Shown here one piece after another: positions 1 to 9,750 of a stretch of 64,000 bases of DNA. This stretch comes from Siphonodentalium dalli. Lineage: Eukaryota > Mollusca > Scaphopoda > Gadilida > Siphonodentaliidae. Position numbers and translations under genes: made by a program. The stretch is taken from NCBI GenBank assembly GCA_032622095.1, contig CP136064.1, positions 218,442,205 to 218,506,204 of the forward strand, written 5' to 3'. Every line of letters begins with the position of its first letter. Positions within the stretch are counted from its first letter, which is position 1. The notes under the pieces are model-generated. The model had not been told where the DNA came from and ran no database searches. It saw nothing but the letters and a program-made list of their open reading frames with translations.

Positions 1-2142
1 GACTACTAAATGGTAGCGTATTCTAAATGGACCAGTTGTCTTGTGGCCACTGGCCATACAGGGGAATGAAAAGGATGGTTCGGCCCAGTATGAGATTAAA
101 AAATCCTAACATCTAGTGGTATAACGCCCGACAAATTTACACCCCGATTTATTTTGTCTTAAATTAATTAGCAAGTAACTATACTGGCTATGGCACAGAA
201 CAGATGGTTAGGCCCGATGTGAGAACATTTTGAAAATCTGAACATGAAAATTTGACAATCCTAACATCTAGACCTGAAACTCACCCTTAGATTTGAAAAT
301 TGCCAACTGATGGCAGGGACGTGGCTAGATGGTCTCTGTTGTGTCCACATTGAGAAAATCCAACCGCATCCCCCCCCCTTGAATCAGAATCAGACCAAAC
401 ACAAGTTTTGCATAATTCCATTTGCACCCCCCTTGCACATCAGTGCTCAGGCCAAATATCCTATATATTTATAAACCATGGTTCTATATTCCCGGTATGA
501 GAACATTTAAGATATTTTAACCTGAAAAATTTGCATAAATCCTGACATCTAGTGGTCTAACCCCAGACAAATGCACACGGCTACGGACAAGAGACCAGGA
601 CATACCGGGCTCACCATAGTTGTGAGAAAATTTTGAAAACTATACAAGAAAATTACAAGTCCTAGCATCTAGACTGGCCTCAACTGAAGCTTTCCTATAG
701 TTTTGGAATTTTCAAACCTCATACTCCACTTCAGGTTGGTAAATTCTCCAACTGATGGCTATTTCAGTCCACAAGTTTGACCAAATGTAGTAAAATAATG
801 TTTTGCTAACCTAGTAAGCAGTTTTGTATTGGCCACGGGGGAGGGACAATGACACACCGGGCCGACCATGGTTCGGCCCGTTGTGCGAAATTTTTTTAAT
901 CTGAACAAGAATATCGTAAAATCCTAGCATATAAACTAGCCTAAAGCTTTCCTAGAGTTGGAAATTTCAAACCTGACAACCCCACTTAGGTTAGAAAATT
1001 TCCAACTGACGACAATTCCAATGACAATGTTGACCAAATGTATTACAATATTGTTTTCTTAAATTAACTGGCCATCGGGGAGGGACCAGGGCACAAGCTT
1101 TCCAAGTGTTGGAAATTTCCAACCTGTCACCCTCCCCAAGGTAGGAAAATTTCCAAAACTATTGTTGGTGTGAAATTTTCAACTAATGTTTTGGCAGGTA
1201 TGAAATTTCCAACTGTTTAAAAATTTGACCAAAGTTGGGGGTGAGACACCCACACCCAAACCCCCATGTCGCCACGTCTCTGACTGATGGCCATTTCAGT
1301 CCCGAATTTTTGCAAATGAAAAGGTAAATATACAAATGTTGGTCTAAAAACAACAAGTTCGTCACTAAGAAATTATTGCAAAATCAAACTACGAGAACAA
1401 TTTCAACCTAGTTTTGGTTTGAATTTTCCAATTAATGTTGCATTAGGTGTGACTACAATTTGGGGGTAAGATCCCTGCATAACCACCCCTGCCGACACGC
1501 CCCTGCTTGGCAGCCCATGCTGAGAGCGCGGTCTTACATTCACTTAAGACCAGAAATCATCGATACTAAATTATGTTGGGTGGCACCCACGGGAGGAGTC
1601 AGGGGGCTACATCCCCACTGTGTCGGGAGGGATAGACACCCACGTCGGGGAGATCTGCAATGGTCAACCCAGTAGCTAAAGTCTACCCCCTGTCGGGGAA
1701 TTGTATAGCCCCATACGTCGGGGATATCCCCTGTTTGAAATCATATAGATATTTTAAAGGAGAAGACCACATATGGAGCAGATATCAGGGGGAAATGAGC
1801 TCTCATAACCACAAAACTAGAAACCCTTAAATCAACTCGACGTGCGATTTCTCTACGCTCCTGTTGCGTAAATTCTTGTATAAGAAGTGCGTCTATTCCA
1901 GACAAATTTCAAACAGTAAATATGACCAGACAAGACATAGAAACCGCTAATCTCATTACCAATCTAACAACACCAGTCGAACATGATTACCTTTCAAAGC
2001 AATAACACCGGTTATTGGGTTACGGACAACCACCGGCACACACACCATAGATAAATACACGGTCAAAAGAACGGCGTTTTTTTTTGTACGGTTATATCTG
2101 GCATATACCCATAGTTATATATAAACGGGCTACGAGCATCTG
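1..2142 (+). mobile_element. Partial copy of a TIR DNA element (right part)
   Basis: This stretch is colinear with the element at 40581-45607. Positions 1-60 match about 41085-41125, 1440-1840 match 41500-41880, and 1840-2142 match 45276-45607. It ends in the same terminal sequence, seen as GGGCTACGAGCATCTGACT. It lacks the 3.4-kb insertion that sits in the other copy between 41887 and 45276, so it acts as an empty-site control for that insertion. The left end lies outside the window. Internal sequence is dense in stops and carries no recognisable transposase, so it is a non-autonomous or dead copy. Its superfamily is unknown to me. Confidence 0.75.
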
Positions 2143-2148
2143 ACTACC

Positions 2149-2291
2149 GGTGTTTTTGGAGTGGATACCGAAAAATATGTCATTCGTGACCGAGACAAAT
2201 GTTTATTTTCGCTCGCGGTAAGCCGCTCGTGAAAATAAACATTTGTCTCGCTCACTCATGACATATTTTTCGGTATCCACTCAAAAACACT
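2149..2291. repeat. Long hairpin, about 68-bp arms
   Basis: Near-perfect inverted repeat directly after the end of the preceding element. The left arm contains GGATACCGAAAAATATGTCA and ACAAATGTTTATTTTC; the right arm contains their complements, around a short centre near CGCGGTAAGCCG. A degraded relative of the outer right arm (TATTCACTCAAAACAC followed by ATCCTCTATGTATA) is seen near 61165-61230, so this is a dispersed element and not a local accident. Confidence 0.85.
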
Positions 2292-2435
2292 AGATGTCCT
2301 CTATATATACTCAGAGCATTCTCACGAATGTGACCGATCCTAATTTATTTTTTATATCAAATTTGTCAAAATTTACTACCATAGCACAGTATGAGAATAT
2401 TTGGGGAAATGTGTAATCCTATTTCCTTGTCTTAA

Positions 2436-2929
2436 AGGTACAGTTGGCCTTGGCGGTGGGTGTCCTGTAAAAATATCTCCACCCGTCAAAAACCGCCACA
2501 AACAGAAAGAACATCAAAATGTAGACAGACTTTGTCCGTATACAAATAAGAAATATCGCATAAACAGTATGTTATTGTCATATATTTGACTATTGTTATG
2601 TAAACAAAAGCATAAAAAGTTACCTTTCTGGTGTTTGTTTATATTATGATGGTAAACATAAAGAGCGTTCTTTGTTGGTGAATTCCTGATATGGAACTAA
2701 TTAAGAGCGTTTATGCCATTTGTGTGTGATTAGCCAGTAGCATTGTGCTGTCTTTTGTAACACAATCAGGCTCTTGCTTAGGTAAAATATAGTAGGTCTT
2801 TATGATAACATGCTGTTTACGCGATGGTCATGATATATATGAACGAAACTGTATGCGTTTTAATGTTTTTCTGTTTACGGTGTTTGGAACAAATATGAAT
2901 ATTTTCGACAATTAAGGCCTCAAGTGCCT
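2436..2929 (+). mobile_element. Intact 494-bp MITE with TTAA target duplication
   Basis: Flanked by TTAA at 2432-2435 and 2930-2933. The 5' end reads AGGTACAGTTGGCCTT and the reverse complement of the 3' end reads AGGCACTTGAGGCCTT, giving short imperfect terminal inverted repeats. TTAA duplications are known for the piggyBac and Kolobok superfamilies; the AGG start is closer to what I recall for Kolobok. No coding capacity. Its first 185 bp match 9185-9369 and its last 309 bp match 55577-55885, with equal lengths on both sides, which makes it the reference for the split copy flanking the giant insertion. Confidence 0.85.
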
Positions 2930-3321
2930 TTAAAGTAGTAGTCATAGTTGCCTCCGGTCAAGTGATGAAACACAATAATGCATTGTGGTATACCATGAAC
3001 GAAAATGATCAAAATACAAAGTGGTACCATATATAGATTCTGTTAATTTTTGTTATCTAATTAACCAGTATTGCCTACATACTATGTGCCAGAGAGTGCC
3101 TTTATATCTGAACATTGCATTTGCTTATATTCACTAAGGCCTCATATACGCGAAACGTATTACGTTAACAGCAACCGCATCACAGCGTTTACCCCTTCTC
3201 CCTGATGTTACACATAACTGCTGCACACTAAAACACAAGAAAACCATAATCAGAAATGGTAACGCCCTCAAGATCATATTATTAGCCCTAAATATAAATT
3301 ATAATATAAAATATATTGGTT
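2930..3321. other. No recognisable feature
   Basis: AT-rich sequence between the MITE and a dispersed repeat. I see no ORF, no inverted repeat of note and no match elsewhere in the window. Confidence 0.5.
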
Positions 3322-3420
3322 ACATGAATGCACCGCCTCAGAATTCCGTTAAAACAACTAATCCTTCAAATTATTACAAAAAACTACGGCTTATTACTGC
3401 AGGTTTCTCATTCACCACAC
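3322..3420 (-). repeat. Dispersed repeat, inverted match to 44033-44122
   Basis: The reverse complement contains GTGGTGAATGAGAAAC, TAATAATTTGAAGGATTA and TAACGGAATTCTGAGG, all present in the same order near 44033-44122. The last motif also occurs at 58961-58976. It marks a third-party repeat family with at least three copies here. Confidence 0.7.
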
Positions 3421-3639
3421 CAGAAAGCTTCTAAATGCGGATACAAAATCGGAGGCATTGTGTTCACCCCAAGAGTGCATGGCCCAGCCATTGTTCATAC
3501 CTAAACATCGAAAGCAATTAACGCGGTCATAATAGTTGCATATACTGCAACTATAAGACATCCAACGAATACTAACCCCACGAAAACCCGAAATATGTTG
3601 TCCTGCGATAAATCCCATCGCTATAGCTAAATTTGACAT

Positions 3640-4253
3640 CGACACTATCTAATCGCTCTACGTAAGCATGGTCAGACCTATCATCGAATACTGTAACTCT
3701 GCATGGAGCCCACATCACAAACATCAAAGCATTGTGTTAGAGAAATACAAAGAAAAGCAACGAAACTAGTTCGTCTCTATGCTACCGAGACCTAACGATA
3801 AGACTCAATCTGATGTCTTTAAAATATCGAATATTTGGAGGAGATCTAATCGAGGTATATAAACTGTTGAATGGTCATTACAATATCAATGCCTGTGACC
3901 TATTAGAAAGACATTCATCAGGAAGAACAAGAGGACATAATAAAAAGCCACAGATGCCCATTGTTAACAAGGCCATAGGAAAATATTTCTTCATGCAGAG
4001 GGTGGTAAATAGCTGGAACTCTCTGCCAGACTTCGCTGCTGAGGCTCCAACACTCGATCAATTCAAAATATACATAGACTCATTCTTCTATTATATAAAA
4101 TACGAATTCGACGAAAAGTAATATGTTCAAGTGACTCACAAGTAAATATCGAATGACGATACATATATTTGTAAACAAGCATTGCAAATAATGTTATTGG
4201 GACGAAAAGTCGCAAGACTTGTTCCGTATGATGATGATGATGATGATGATGAT
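3640..4253 (+). pseudogene. Decayed 3' end of a non-LTR retrotransposon (reverse-transcriptase C-terminus)
   Basis: From 3668 the + strand encodes MVRPIIEYCNSAW, then after a frameshift IQRKATKLVRLY, a stop, and GDLIEVYKLLNG around 3840. The 102-codon open stretch 3813-4121 ends with a tract containing FFMQRVVNSWNSLP and an Asp/Gln-Phe motif. This succession (VRP..EY....W, LE..QR.ATK, GDLIE.YKLLNG, F..R....WN.LP) is the hallmark of the thumb and C-terminal end of reverse transcriptases of CR1/jockey-type LINEs in animals. At least one frameshift and stops break it, so it is not functional. A short 3' UTR leads into an ATG-triplet microsatellite at 4228-4253, as expected for LINE 3' tails made of short tandem repeats. 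The 5' part of the element is absent (5' truncation). Family assignment is from motif recognition only. Confidence 0.8.
4228..4253 (+). repeat. (ATG)n tail of the LINE fragment
   Basis: About eight tandem ATG triplets at the end of the LINE 3' region. It makes a run of Asp or His codons on either strand, which is an artefact of the repeat. Confidence 0.9.
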
Positions 4254-4461
4254 TATGATATGATTGATAGAACAAACCACTATTATGATGATCGTGTCGT
4301 TATTTGTTTAAAATATGTATCAATTGACATATACGCACCCGTTCAGTTTGGGTTTGGGTACGCTCTTTAAAACACTTCTTCAAATATTTCCGTTATTTCG
4401 TCAAAAACACTTCTTCAAATATCTCCGTTATTTAGTTAATACAAATATTTTCTTATTTTAG

Positions 4462-4539
4462 GATCACATATCAACATGAGAGGATATGGTGATCCCCTAT
4501 TCATGGGATCACCATATCCTCTCATTTTGATATATGATC
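4462..4539. repeat. Hairpin, about 35-bp arms, 8-nt loop
   Basis: GAGAGGATATGGTGATCCC is followed by CTATTCAT and by the exact complement; the stem extends outward through GATCACATATCAA with two mismatches. GGATCACATAT recurs near 8695 and 8730, so this may be a terminal motif of the element that spans 4461-8770. Confidence 0.85.
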
Positions 4540-4947
4540 ACAGTGGATCAACGGACACGAACCAAAACCGGAAGTCGTAGATTTCGAGGTGGAGAAATAT
4601 CAGTCGACAAATATTTGTTGACATTTTTTGACGTTTTTTTGGGAAAATAAACGCTTGGATAGCATATCTGACCAACTGAAGGTGGGTGAATATTTCTTCG
4701 CTAATGTTCGGACACAGACGATCAATTTAAGTCAGTTGTCATATGTTCGATCGCGAAAAAAATGTCATTTAATCATCGCCGCGAGACGATTTCTTCCCCA
4801 AAATATCCCAGAAAATCATACTTTTCACGTTCATCGCAGACAGCTGTCGCAACAACCTATATACCAATCGAAATACCTGTCCCCCCCCCCCACAAATGCA
4901 TATTTTGAGTATTTTCACGGACTGTCTCAAAATTCCAAATTTCATCG
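4535..4947 (+). repeat. Left arm of a long inverted repeat
   Basis: Reverse complement of 8233-8660 with scattered substitutions. Shared landmarks run from ATCACAGTGGATCAACGGAC through a cytosine run to CAAATTTCATC. The 114-codon open frame inside it is not conserved as protein in the other arm and I treat it as chance. Confidence 0.85.
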
Positions 4948-5369
4948 TATTTTCATCCGTTATAATGTGTAATGTTCCTATTGGACCTTTTTATATCAAT
5001 AATAAAGACCGTGGGACAAATAGATAAACCTTATTATGCAGTTGGTGTGTGCTGCAGGCAATCGCACATACGATGTACATACGTTACAAATACGTTTATG
5101 TACTAGTTCAAATAGCCACTCTTTACTGTTTATCAATTGACTATTTCTTTTCTTCAATACATTCCTCAGACTTCAGAGAACACCCGTAGGTTGCGTAACA
5201 ATCTGTGACATATGTCAAATTCTTTTTGCACCACTACAACGTGTTAGTTTCACATTTTAGCAATCTGGAAATGAACACGCCTGTCGGCGTCTTCACGGCC
5301 ATTTGAAACGAAACCGAACATTTCGCTGCATGGCTACTCAACTTCGAAATTGCTTTACTCCTCTTTCAC
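4948..5369. other. No recognisable feature
   Basis: Interior of the inverted-repeat unit between its left arm and the hairpin at 5370. I see no ORF or repeat that I can support here. Confidence 0.4.
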
Positions 5370-5783
5370 GAGAACTGCGACGTGAGGATCGGTGGCATTC
5401 CGATAAAGAGACGGTGGAAATCCGATAAACGAGACGGTTCGCTTTCGGCGACAAACGAGATTTTCTTCGTGTTTGGGCATTCAAACGGAATTGCCGTGAC
5501 AAATCAGGTTTCATATCATCATATCGTTATTTTAGTTACTAATATCCATCAAAATCTAGTCACTGTATCGTCTAGATTTTGATGGATATTAGTAACTTAA
5601 ATAACGATATGATGATATGAAACCTGATTTGTCACGGCAATTCCGTTTGAATGCCCAAACACGAAGAAAATCTCGCTTGTCGCCGAAAGCGAACCGTCTC
5701 GTTTATCAGATTTCCACCGTCTCTTTATCGGAATTCCACCGTCTCTTTATCGGAATGCCACCGATCCTCACGTCGCAGTTCTC
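5370..5783. repeat. Very long hairpin, about 190-bp arms
   Basis: The left arm starts GAGAACTGCGACGTGAGG and runs to CAAAATCTAG at 5559; 12 nt of loop follow; the right arm runs 5572-5783 and ends at the complement of the start. The arms are close to identical. The right arm carries one extra tandem copy of a 24-bp unit containing CCGTCTCTTTATCGGAAT. Short open frames on both strands are mirror images of each other and are not genes. Confidence 0.9.
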
Positions 5784-6018
5784 CCCCCGTGTCTTTCCGT
5801 GAACCGATTTCCACCATGCAACCAGCAAACTGACCTGAAAATAGCTGCGCAAATGACGGGTCTGTTAATTGATCCAGATTATATATAAATGTTTTATTTT
5901 CTAAATAGCGATGATTCCAACATAAAATTAACTTTTCGAACTGGATTAAAGAATATATGCGCGCATTTATGCCTGCTATTAAGGAAGTTCGTGTGTACTC
6001 CTTTGTCAGATAACAAAA

Positions 6019-6139
6019 CAGTTATCACTCTTGTTTTCGTGAGACACGGGGATTTGTCGCCGCTCTCGACCTGGAATGTCATTCAGGTCTCGACCGGGCG
6101 ACAAATCCCCGTGTCTCACTCAATCGCGGCCGATAACTG
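6019..6139. repeat. Hairpin with 35-bp arms
   Basis: GTGAGACACGGGGATTTGTC (from 6039) and its complement (ending 6119) enclose a 10-nt centre; an outer CAGTTATC/GATAACTG pair extends the stem. No similarity to the hairpins at 2149 or 5370 that I can see. Confidence 0.85.
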
Positions 6140-7250
6140 TATAGTATTGTATAGTATTTTATTATAAATAATGTTGATATTTTTTATTTTCAAACATTCA
6201 TTCGGGTGTTGTAAAATCCCATCGTCGATTGCCTCAGCGAAGCCGCCAGCCTTTGCCTCACAGTGGTTACATATAAAGGCAGGCATGCGATCCTCTCGTC
6301 AGTGGCACCTGGAATTATAAAATAATATCGCTTAGTGGACTTGAACTTGAAGCTAATATTAGTAACATATATAGCTGTACACCCCTCCGACAGTATGTTT
6401 TAGTCCCCACCTCATTATTATTTTAACCATTGCTGAATATTGATAAAAGTCGAAAAATGTTATATAACTCCACACAAAAAAGTCTGACATATTTCATAAT
6501 CATAGGTTCGCATGTTCCCATGGTACTAAATATATATATGCCAAGCAAAAAGAAAAAAAATGACCGCAAATCTTAGGAATAAAAACTCCGAAAATTGCAT
6601 CCACGAAAGGACGAACAAGCTGCTTCCTGTATAACCCCACAACTCGTTGCGAGTGTATAATCAAATATAAATGATAAAAATGGGCACACCGCCGGGGGGG
6701 GGGGGTGAATTTTTTTTGCCGGCACGTATGCCGGGGTGGGTGGGTGGTCAAAGCTACCAACAGGTAATTTTTTCCGCAACTAAAAAAAAAAATTCCTGCT
6801 TGTTTTTTAGTGTTTTGGCAATGAGTTGGGCTTCAAACCCACTTTGAATGAGAGAAATAATGTAATTCTAACTGTAAACTGACTGCAAGCAGTTATCGTG
6901 TTGTATATTTTTCAAATTTTGAAATCCAAGATGGCCGCTGGCAGCCATGTTTTTTTGGCCGAATGACCTCAAAATGACTCATGTCCATGTTAACATCCAT
7001 GATAAATAGTATGCACATAAATTCATATACAGCTGTTTACAGTGAATTCCCCCCCCCCGCAAATCTCTGTTTTAGTGTTAAAAGGGGGGGTGGGTGTCAA
7101 AAAATGGTCGGAAAAAACTGCCGAAAACGGAAAAAAATTTGGCGGTGGGGGTGGGTTGGTACGTACAAAAAATGATCGAAAGGGAAAAAATGCCATACGT
7201 GCCTGAAATTTTTTTCCGACCCCCCCCCCTTCCTGACACCGCTGCATTTT
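6140..7250. other. Non-coding stretch with guanine and cytosine runs
   Basis: A 12-nt G run at 6694-6705 and further runs near 7053, 7085 and 7222 sit among motifs such as GGGTGGGTGG and TTTTTTTCCGACCCCC. The open frames here are short, overlapping on both strands and rich in Pro/Phe from the runs; they look like composition artefacts. No gene seen. Confidence 0.5.
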
Positions 7251-7321
7251 TTTGAAAAAGGTTGGATGTAAATCATTTGTTTGTGTCGGCCTTCCGAGAG
7301 TGATGACAAGTCAGAGTTAAC

Positions 7322-7913
7322 AATATGACATACATCAAATGTGTTTACAAATTGGAACCCTATGTGAATAGTACTTTAAGTAAATCTGAACGCTCAATCT
7401 TTGCTCAATTCAGATGTGGCGTGTTACCACTAGCCATTGAAACTGGTCGATATACAAATACAAGCGTAGAGATGAACGATATTGCATCGTATGCAATTCG
7501 GGTGATGTTGAAGATGAAATGCATTTTGTATTCAAATGTCCAGCATACTCTAAATTGCGAAACGAGTTTATGTGTACAGTTAAACGCGCTTATGGTCGCA
7601 TAAATAACCTAACTGAAAATCAACTTCTGATTATCCTTGTTGACAGACTTCACATCCCTTTTGGCAAATACCTGTTTAAATGTTACAAAGTCAGACAACA
7701 AGTTTTGTCAAAAAATAGTGGATGATTTCCACTCTAGCTGCGCAATCAACATAGAAAAATATTCCATCCTCATAGTGACATATAGGCCTCGATGGCCGGG
7801 TGTTATATTGAAATGTTATATATATACTTATATTCTATCACCTGTATGTGATGAATTTATTATATGCTTGTAACACATGTCACTTTAATAAATGATTATT
7901 CTATTCTATTCTA
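7322..7913 (+). pseudogene. Decayed LINE 3' end with C-terminal zinc-binding-like tail
   Basis: The + strand encodes SKSERSIFAQFRCG and VLPLAIETGRYTNT, then a frameshift leads to YCIVCNSGDVEDEMHF and FKCPAYSKLRNEF, continuing to a region with LHIPFGKYLFKCYKV near 7690. The order (R..L...R.G..PL.IE.GRY, C..C, EDE.HF...CP.Y, GK(Y/F)) is typical of the extreme C-terminus of animal LINE ORF2 proteins, where a CxxC...H...C cluster resembles a zinc ribbon. The frameshift lies at the first cysteine pair. Downstream is a short AT-rich 3' UTR and an ATTCT-type tail at 7895-7913. Related to, but distinct from, the minus-strand fragment at 32440-32835. Not functional. Confidence 0.8.
7895..7913 (+). repeat. 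(ATTCT)n tail of the LINE fragment
   Basis: Three to four tandem pentamers at the end of the retrotransposon 3' region, after an AATAAA-like motif. This marks the probable 3' terminus of the insertion. Confidence 0.8.
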
Positions 7914-8232
7914 CATCAAAAGTTATATGTTTACCAAACATGTACTTCGTAGTTGGATTTTAGTTACAGGTTACAGTTCATATATATAAGTCACCGCCTG
8001 GATGTTATGTTGTACCAGGAGACATATACAACATTATGAACACCCAGAACCATTGTGGCCATGCAAAAGTCAAATGAAACGCCCATCATCTGCGGCAAAA
8101 TTGCTTTTTCGACCAGAAATTGAAGATGACAGACTTCAGCAAAATCACGACTAAGCGGACAGATTTTTTACAACTAATGATTATTTTTTTCGGGACTAAC
8201 CGGACAGTATTTTCGAGGTGGGTACCTGCATC

Positions 8233-8660
8233 AAAAGATGAAATTTGTAATTTTGAGACAGTGCGTGAAAATACTCAAAATATGCATTTGTGGGGGGGGG
8301 GGGGGGGGACAAGTATTTCGATTGGTATATAGGTTGTTGCGACAGCTGTCTGCGATGAATGTGAAAAGTATGATTTTCTGGGATATTTTGGGGAAAAAAA
8401 ATCGTCTCGCGGCGATGATTAAATGACATTTTTTCCGCGATCGAACAATGACAACTGACTTAAATTGATCGTCGGTGTCCGAACATTAGCGAAGAAATAT
8501 TCACTCACCTTCAGTTGGTCAGATATGCTATCCAAGCGTTTATTTTCCAAAAAAACCCTAAAAAAATGTCAACAAATATTTGTCGACTGATATTTCTCCA
8601 CCTCGAAATCTACGACTTCTGGTTTTGGTTGGTGTCCGTTGATCCACTGTGATGATCCTG
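8233..8660 (-). repeat. Right arm of a long inverted repeat
   Basis: Inverted partner of 4535-4947. The homopolymer in it has changed length: 17 consecutive G at 8292-8308 against a shorter C run at about 4878-4890 in the left arm. The pair encloses 3.3 kb that includes two hairpins and a LINE 3' end. Confidence 0.85.
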
Positions 8661-8770
8661 CCTTCATTGAGCCACGAGTGACTCCTGAGACGAGGATCAC
8701 ATATTATATGATACCCTATCCTACGGAGGATCACATATTGTTTGATATCTACACCCATGCGCATGGCCTG

Positions 8771-9180
8771 GATATTTAGGATCATTTAGCCCCAAGTACG
8801 TGAGTGGCAATGGCAAGATAGTTTAAAACAACATACTAAAAACTAATATTGTGAATTGCATGGTAGCATATTCCCTTTGTAAAATGGCGACAGAAGTAAT
8901 TTGAACACAATTGTCTACAAAGAAACCGAGTGGTAGCAGCAATTAGTCTTAAATAAAATGTACGATGTACCGTCTCTTCAATCTGGTGAGATGGAGTGCC
9001 AATCTATTGAAGAGTGATCCATTGCAGTATAATCAGCATTATGAAATACATGTATGGTTTATTATTACGGAGCGTGTTTACACAGCAAGGGTTTGTACTT
9101 AATGTTCTGCGTTATATTCAGTTATTAATCACCATTCCAAATTAAACTACCACGTATTATGTGGCGAAACATTACTAAGT
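8771..9180. other. No recognisable feature
   Basis: AT-rich spacer between the inverted-repeat unit and the split MITE. Nothing supported. Confidence 0.5.
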
Positions 9181-9184
9181 TTAA

Positions 9185-9369
9185 AGGTACAGTTGGCCTT
9201 GGCGGTGGGTACCCTGTGAAAATATCTCCACCCGTCAAAAACCGCCACAAACAGAAAGAACATCAAAATGTAGACATACTTTGTCCGTATACAAATAAGA
9301 AATATCGCATAAACAGTATGTTATGGTCATATATTTGACCTTTGTTATGTAAACAAAAGCATAAAAAGT
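9185..9369 (+). mobile_element. Left half of a split TTAA MITE
   Basis: Preceded by TTAA at 9181-9184. Same length (185 bp) and about 96% identical to 2436-2620. It stops exactly at TAAAAAGT (9362-9369), which is repeated at 55569-55576 where the right half begins. Confidence 0.85.
9362..9369 (+). repeat. Candidate 8-bp target-site duplication, left
   Basis: TAAAAAGT. The intact MITE has it once (2613-2620); the split copy has it on both sides of 9370-55568. Confidence 0.7.
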
Positions 9370-9420
9370 GAGAGACATAAAGCTCGAGCTCGGAGACCAA
9401 CCACCCACCCATAACAAACC
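9370..9420 (+). repeat. Left terminal inverted repeat of the giant unit
   Basis: Outer 22 bp imperfect, then an exact 20-bp block from 9392, continuing with AACAAA. The partner is 55518-55568 on the other strand. Confidence 0.7.
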
Positions 9421-9750
9421 GATTGTATACAAACACCGCTAATAATGTAAACATCCGGGCGGGCATGCGCAACGGCGCAAGATCGTAATTTCAGAATAAC
9501 AGTATACAGTAATGACCAGAATAGCTAACAAAGACATCTATCTCTCAGATAACATGACTAAAGTTTTATAAATCTGTGTTTCCTTACAGTTATATATACC
9601 TATAATGGGTCACAATAATATATCATTATTTTCCAGACATCTCATAAGGTGTTTAGTTATTTATATAAAAAAATAAGCTGTAAATAGTTGACAAATGACA
9701 GAATAAATTCCATAATGGCAATGCTCCTAAAATACTATACTATAGACACT
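9421..9750. other. Spacer between left TIR and satellite
   Basis: Non-coding. Positions 9421-9480 retain a weak inverted match to 55470-55517; the rest has no partner that I can recognise. Confidence 0.5.

Noticed and set aside
3813-4121. 102-codon ORF as an intact gene
   Set aside because: It is the tail of a reverse transcriptase with frameshift and stop immediately upstream and a microsatellite tail downstream; listed as a pseudogene.
4182-4275. Poly-Asp and poly-His peptides
   Set aside because: Both strands of the ATG-triplet microsatellite; a repeat artefact.
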